Shown piece after piece: positions 62,490-64,000 of a stretch of DNA of 64,000 bases (position 1 is the stretch's first letter; every line of letters begins with the position of its first letter). Source of the stretch: CAZVYN01 sp964631125. Its GTDB lineage: Bacteria; Eisenbacteria; RBG-16-71-46; CAIMUX01. The notes under the pieces were generated by a model. It was not told the origin of the DNA. It saw only the letters and a program-made list of their open reading frames with translations, and searched no databases. Location: NCBI GenBank assembly GCA_964631125.1, contig CAZVYN010000009.1, forward strand, positions 1 to 64,000, written 5' to 3'. The translations under genes and the position numbers were made by a program.

Positions 62490-63401
62490 CTAGTAGGCCC
62501 CTTCGCCGCTCAGCACCGCCGGCAACGTTCGCAACAGGATCTTGCAATCGAGACCGAACCCTCGGTGATCGATGTACTCCATGTCGAGGCGCATCCACTC
62601 ATCGAAGCCGATCCGGCTGCGGCCGCTGATCTGCCACAGGCAGGTCAGTCCGGGCCTGACGCTCAGGCGTCGACGCTGCCACGGCTCATACTGCACGACC
62701 TCCTGCGGGATCGGGGGGCGCGGTCCAACGAGACTCATGTCGCCGCGAACGACGTTCCAGAGCTGCGGCAACTCGTCGAGACTCGTGCGACGGAGGAATC
62801 GACCTACCCGTGTGATGCGTGGATCCTCCGCCATCTTGAAGACCGGGCCGTCGACCTCGTTGGAGTGCAGCAAGGTGTCGCGCCGCCGGTCCGCCCCCGG
62901 AATCATCGAGCGAAATTTGTAGAACCGAAAGCAGCGGCCCCCTCGGCCGACGCGCGAGGAGCAGTAGAAGATGGCCCCTGCGCCCTCGATCCGGATCGCC
63001 AGCGCGATGAGCGCGAAGATCGGGAGGCAGAGCACCAACGCGACGCCGGCGGCCGAGATGTCGATGCATCGCTTCCCGTATCGACGATAGAACCCGAGTT
63101 CAGGTTCGATCGGAATTCCGGGCAAGACATGGTCGCTCGCGCGCATGGGCAGTTCCGACGTCGCCGTCGAACTCGAGTTCGCCGCGGAGGGGACCGGTCC
63201 CGATGTCGACACTTCCACCGCCGCCTCGACCCTCGTTCGATCGCCGAGCGTCTCCGCTGCTTCCGTCGGCTCCACGAGCGGGGCCCTGAACGTCGAGGAT
63301 CGTTGGGGACTCCCGAGTGAGGCACCCGGAGGCTGGCCGCCCGGACGCCGCAAACCGGATCGCCGCGATCCCGCCGCTACCTGCCTAGGTGGAGCGCTCA
63401 T
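62490..63401 (-). CDS. Initiating sugar transferase (WbaP/polyprenyl-phosphate phosphosugar transferase)
   Basis: A 303-residue enzyme that moves a phosphosugar from UDP-sugar to undecaprenyl phosphate, starting surface-polysaccharide synthesis. The core has GKRCIDISAAGVALVLCLPI (membrane entry helix), FYKFRSM, RVGRFLRRTSLDELPQLWNV, SLVGPRPP and RPGLTCLWQISGRS. The first 85 residues are low-complexity Pro/Ser/Thr/Ala. ATG 63401 includes them; ATG 63147 (MRASDHVLPG) would give the bare catalytic core, and neither has a strong SD. It leads the ten-gene minus-strand operon ending at 51506. Confidence 0.9.
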   Translation of the reverse strand: MSAPPRQVAAGSRRSGLRRPGGQPPGASLGSPQRSSTFRAPLVEPTEAAETLGDRTRVEAAVEVSTSGPVPSAANSSSTATSELPMRASDHVLPGIPIEPELGFYRRYGKRCIDISAAGVALVLCLPIFALIALAIRIEGAGAIFYCSSRVGRGGRCFRFYKFRSMIPGADRRRDTLLHSNEVDGPVFKMAEDPRITRVGRFLRRTSLDELPQLWNVVRGDMSLVGPRPPIPQEVVQYEPWQRRRLSVRPGLTCLWQISGRSRIGFDEWMRLDMEYIDHRGFGLDCKILLRTLPAVLSGEGAY

Positions 63402-63526
63402 CACGCACCCGCTCTCGCGCCGAGATCTGAATGCGCGCTGACGTGGGGGAGCCGACCGGACACACGGCCTCCAGGGATCGACGCTGCCGAGCGACTGCCG
63501 TCAACCGACAACCTTCGGGTGACGGC

Positions 63527-63751
63527 CTGCGAATCACAGGCTGCGAATCACAGGCTGCGAATCACAGGCCCCGAATCAGAGGCTTCGAGTCAGAANNNNN
63601 NNNNNNNNNNNNNNNNNNNNNNNNNNNNNNNNNNNNNNNNNNNNNNNNNNNNNNNNNNNNNNNNNNNNNNNNNNNNNNNNNNNNNNNNNNNNNNNCTGCG
63701 AATCACAGGCTGCGAATCACAGGCCCCGAATCAGAGGCTTCGAGTCAGAAG
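63527..63751. repeat. 14-bp minisatellite (VNTR) interrupted by an assembly gap
   Basis: Three copies of CTGCGAATCACAGG, then the variants CCCCGAATCAGAGG and CTTCGAGTCAGAA, precede the N run. The same series restarts after it. The units lie upstream of the sugar transferase. Confidence 0.95.
63596..63695. other. Assembly gap, 100 N
   Basis: Exactly 100 N. The flanking 63541-63595 and 63696-63750 are identical over 55 bases, the same overlap length as at the first gap. Confidence 0.98.
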
Positions 63752-64000
63752 AGTGGGGGTGGCGGCATCCAGACGGGAGCACTCACGTCTCCGCCCATTC
63801 GTGCGCAGCCAGGTAACAAGGAGCTCGATAGGCCGACCCCGCACCGTTGAATGCCTCTGCTGCAGGACTGTCGTGGTCGTAGCGAATGACAAGCAGGATA
63901 GCACACGTCTTCCGACCTCGCCAACGATCGGCCAGCTTCTGACCGCGGGAATCGGGACGAAGGGCGGCTGGCGCGACTCCTCCGGGCCGCTTTCCGGCTC

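Larger units (their letters stand above)
63402..64000. other. Non-coding end region of about 600 bp
   Basis: Upstream of the sugar transferase. It contains the 14-bp minisatellite and the second N gap. After 63752 I see no convincing gene, RNA or promoter; open frames there lack coding signature. Confidence 0.5.

Noticed and set aside
63527..63751. Possible CRISPR array or iteron-type origin
   Set aside because: Units are 14 bp without spacers, and no replication gene or DnaA boxes were seen nearby.

Overview
The window looks like a fragment of a metagenome-assembled, high-GC, diderm bacterial genome. Secreted proteins carry C-terminal FlgD-Ig/Por-secretion-like domains, a PEP-CTERM tail, a short Trp-Gly-x-Ile/Val-Lys tail, and cysteine-rich GACC...DGTC repeats. 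Lipoproteins and a SPOR protein indicate an outer envelope, and a UbiE/MenG methyltransferase suggests menaquinone. As I recall the family distributions, this mix is typical of Candidatus Eisenbacteria or a neighbouring lineage of the FCB superphylum. That assignment is an inference; no rRNA is present to confirm it. No prophage, insertion sequence or CRISPR array was seen.

Layout. 1-13740: a frameshifted acyltransferase; a 2Fe-2S ferredoxin/DUF3501/DHH phosphoesterase group; a MATE exporter; a peptide-binding lipoprotein coupled to a sensor kinase; glutamine-dependent NAD synthetase overlapping a fused E1 2-oxoacid dehydrogenase; and a small secreted protein. 13855-25886: a CxxCH anchor-V-type protein, leuS, a processive glycosyltransferase, a CCA-adding enzyme, a BshB1-like deacetylase, an MrfA/MrfB-type repair pair, acylphosphatase and a SpoU methyltransferase. 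26038-31530: a lamin-tail/GACC-repeat secreted protein, a second sensor kinase and an MFS exporter.

31537-33644 holds a 13-bp tandem repeat broken by an assembly gap, then tRNA-Glu, an unrecognised 500-residue protein and tRNA-Gln. 33684-47737 holds a 1,732-residue gingipain-like C25 peptidase, HU, a five-gene lipid/glycan operon (GT2, acpS, secreted unknown, GT4), a zinc-type dehydrogenase, ubiE, a lysyl-endopeptidase-like protease and a PEP-CTERM protein. 47904-50050 holds three tRNAs (Leu, Cys, Gly) around a thioredoxin/MauE pair. 50289-51509 is aspartate kinase behind a strong leader hairpin.

51506-63401 is a compact ten-gene minus-strand polysaccharide operon, with 4-bp overlaps at most junctions. 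It runs from a WbaP-like initiating sugar transferase through a GT39-type membrane enzyme and three GT4 transferases, then GDP-mannose synthesis, a SPOR lipoprotein, a GlmU-like protein, GalT and glycogen synthase. The end of the window is a 14-bp tandem repeat with a second gap.

Both N gaps are 100 bases long and are flanked by identical 55-base sequences. This is the signature of a k=55 assembly graph breaking in a minisatellite.
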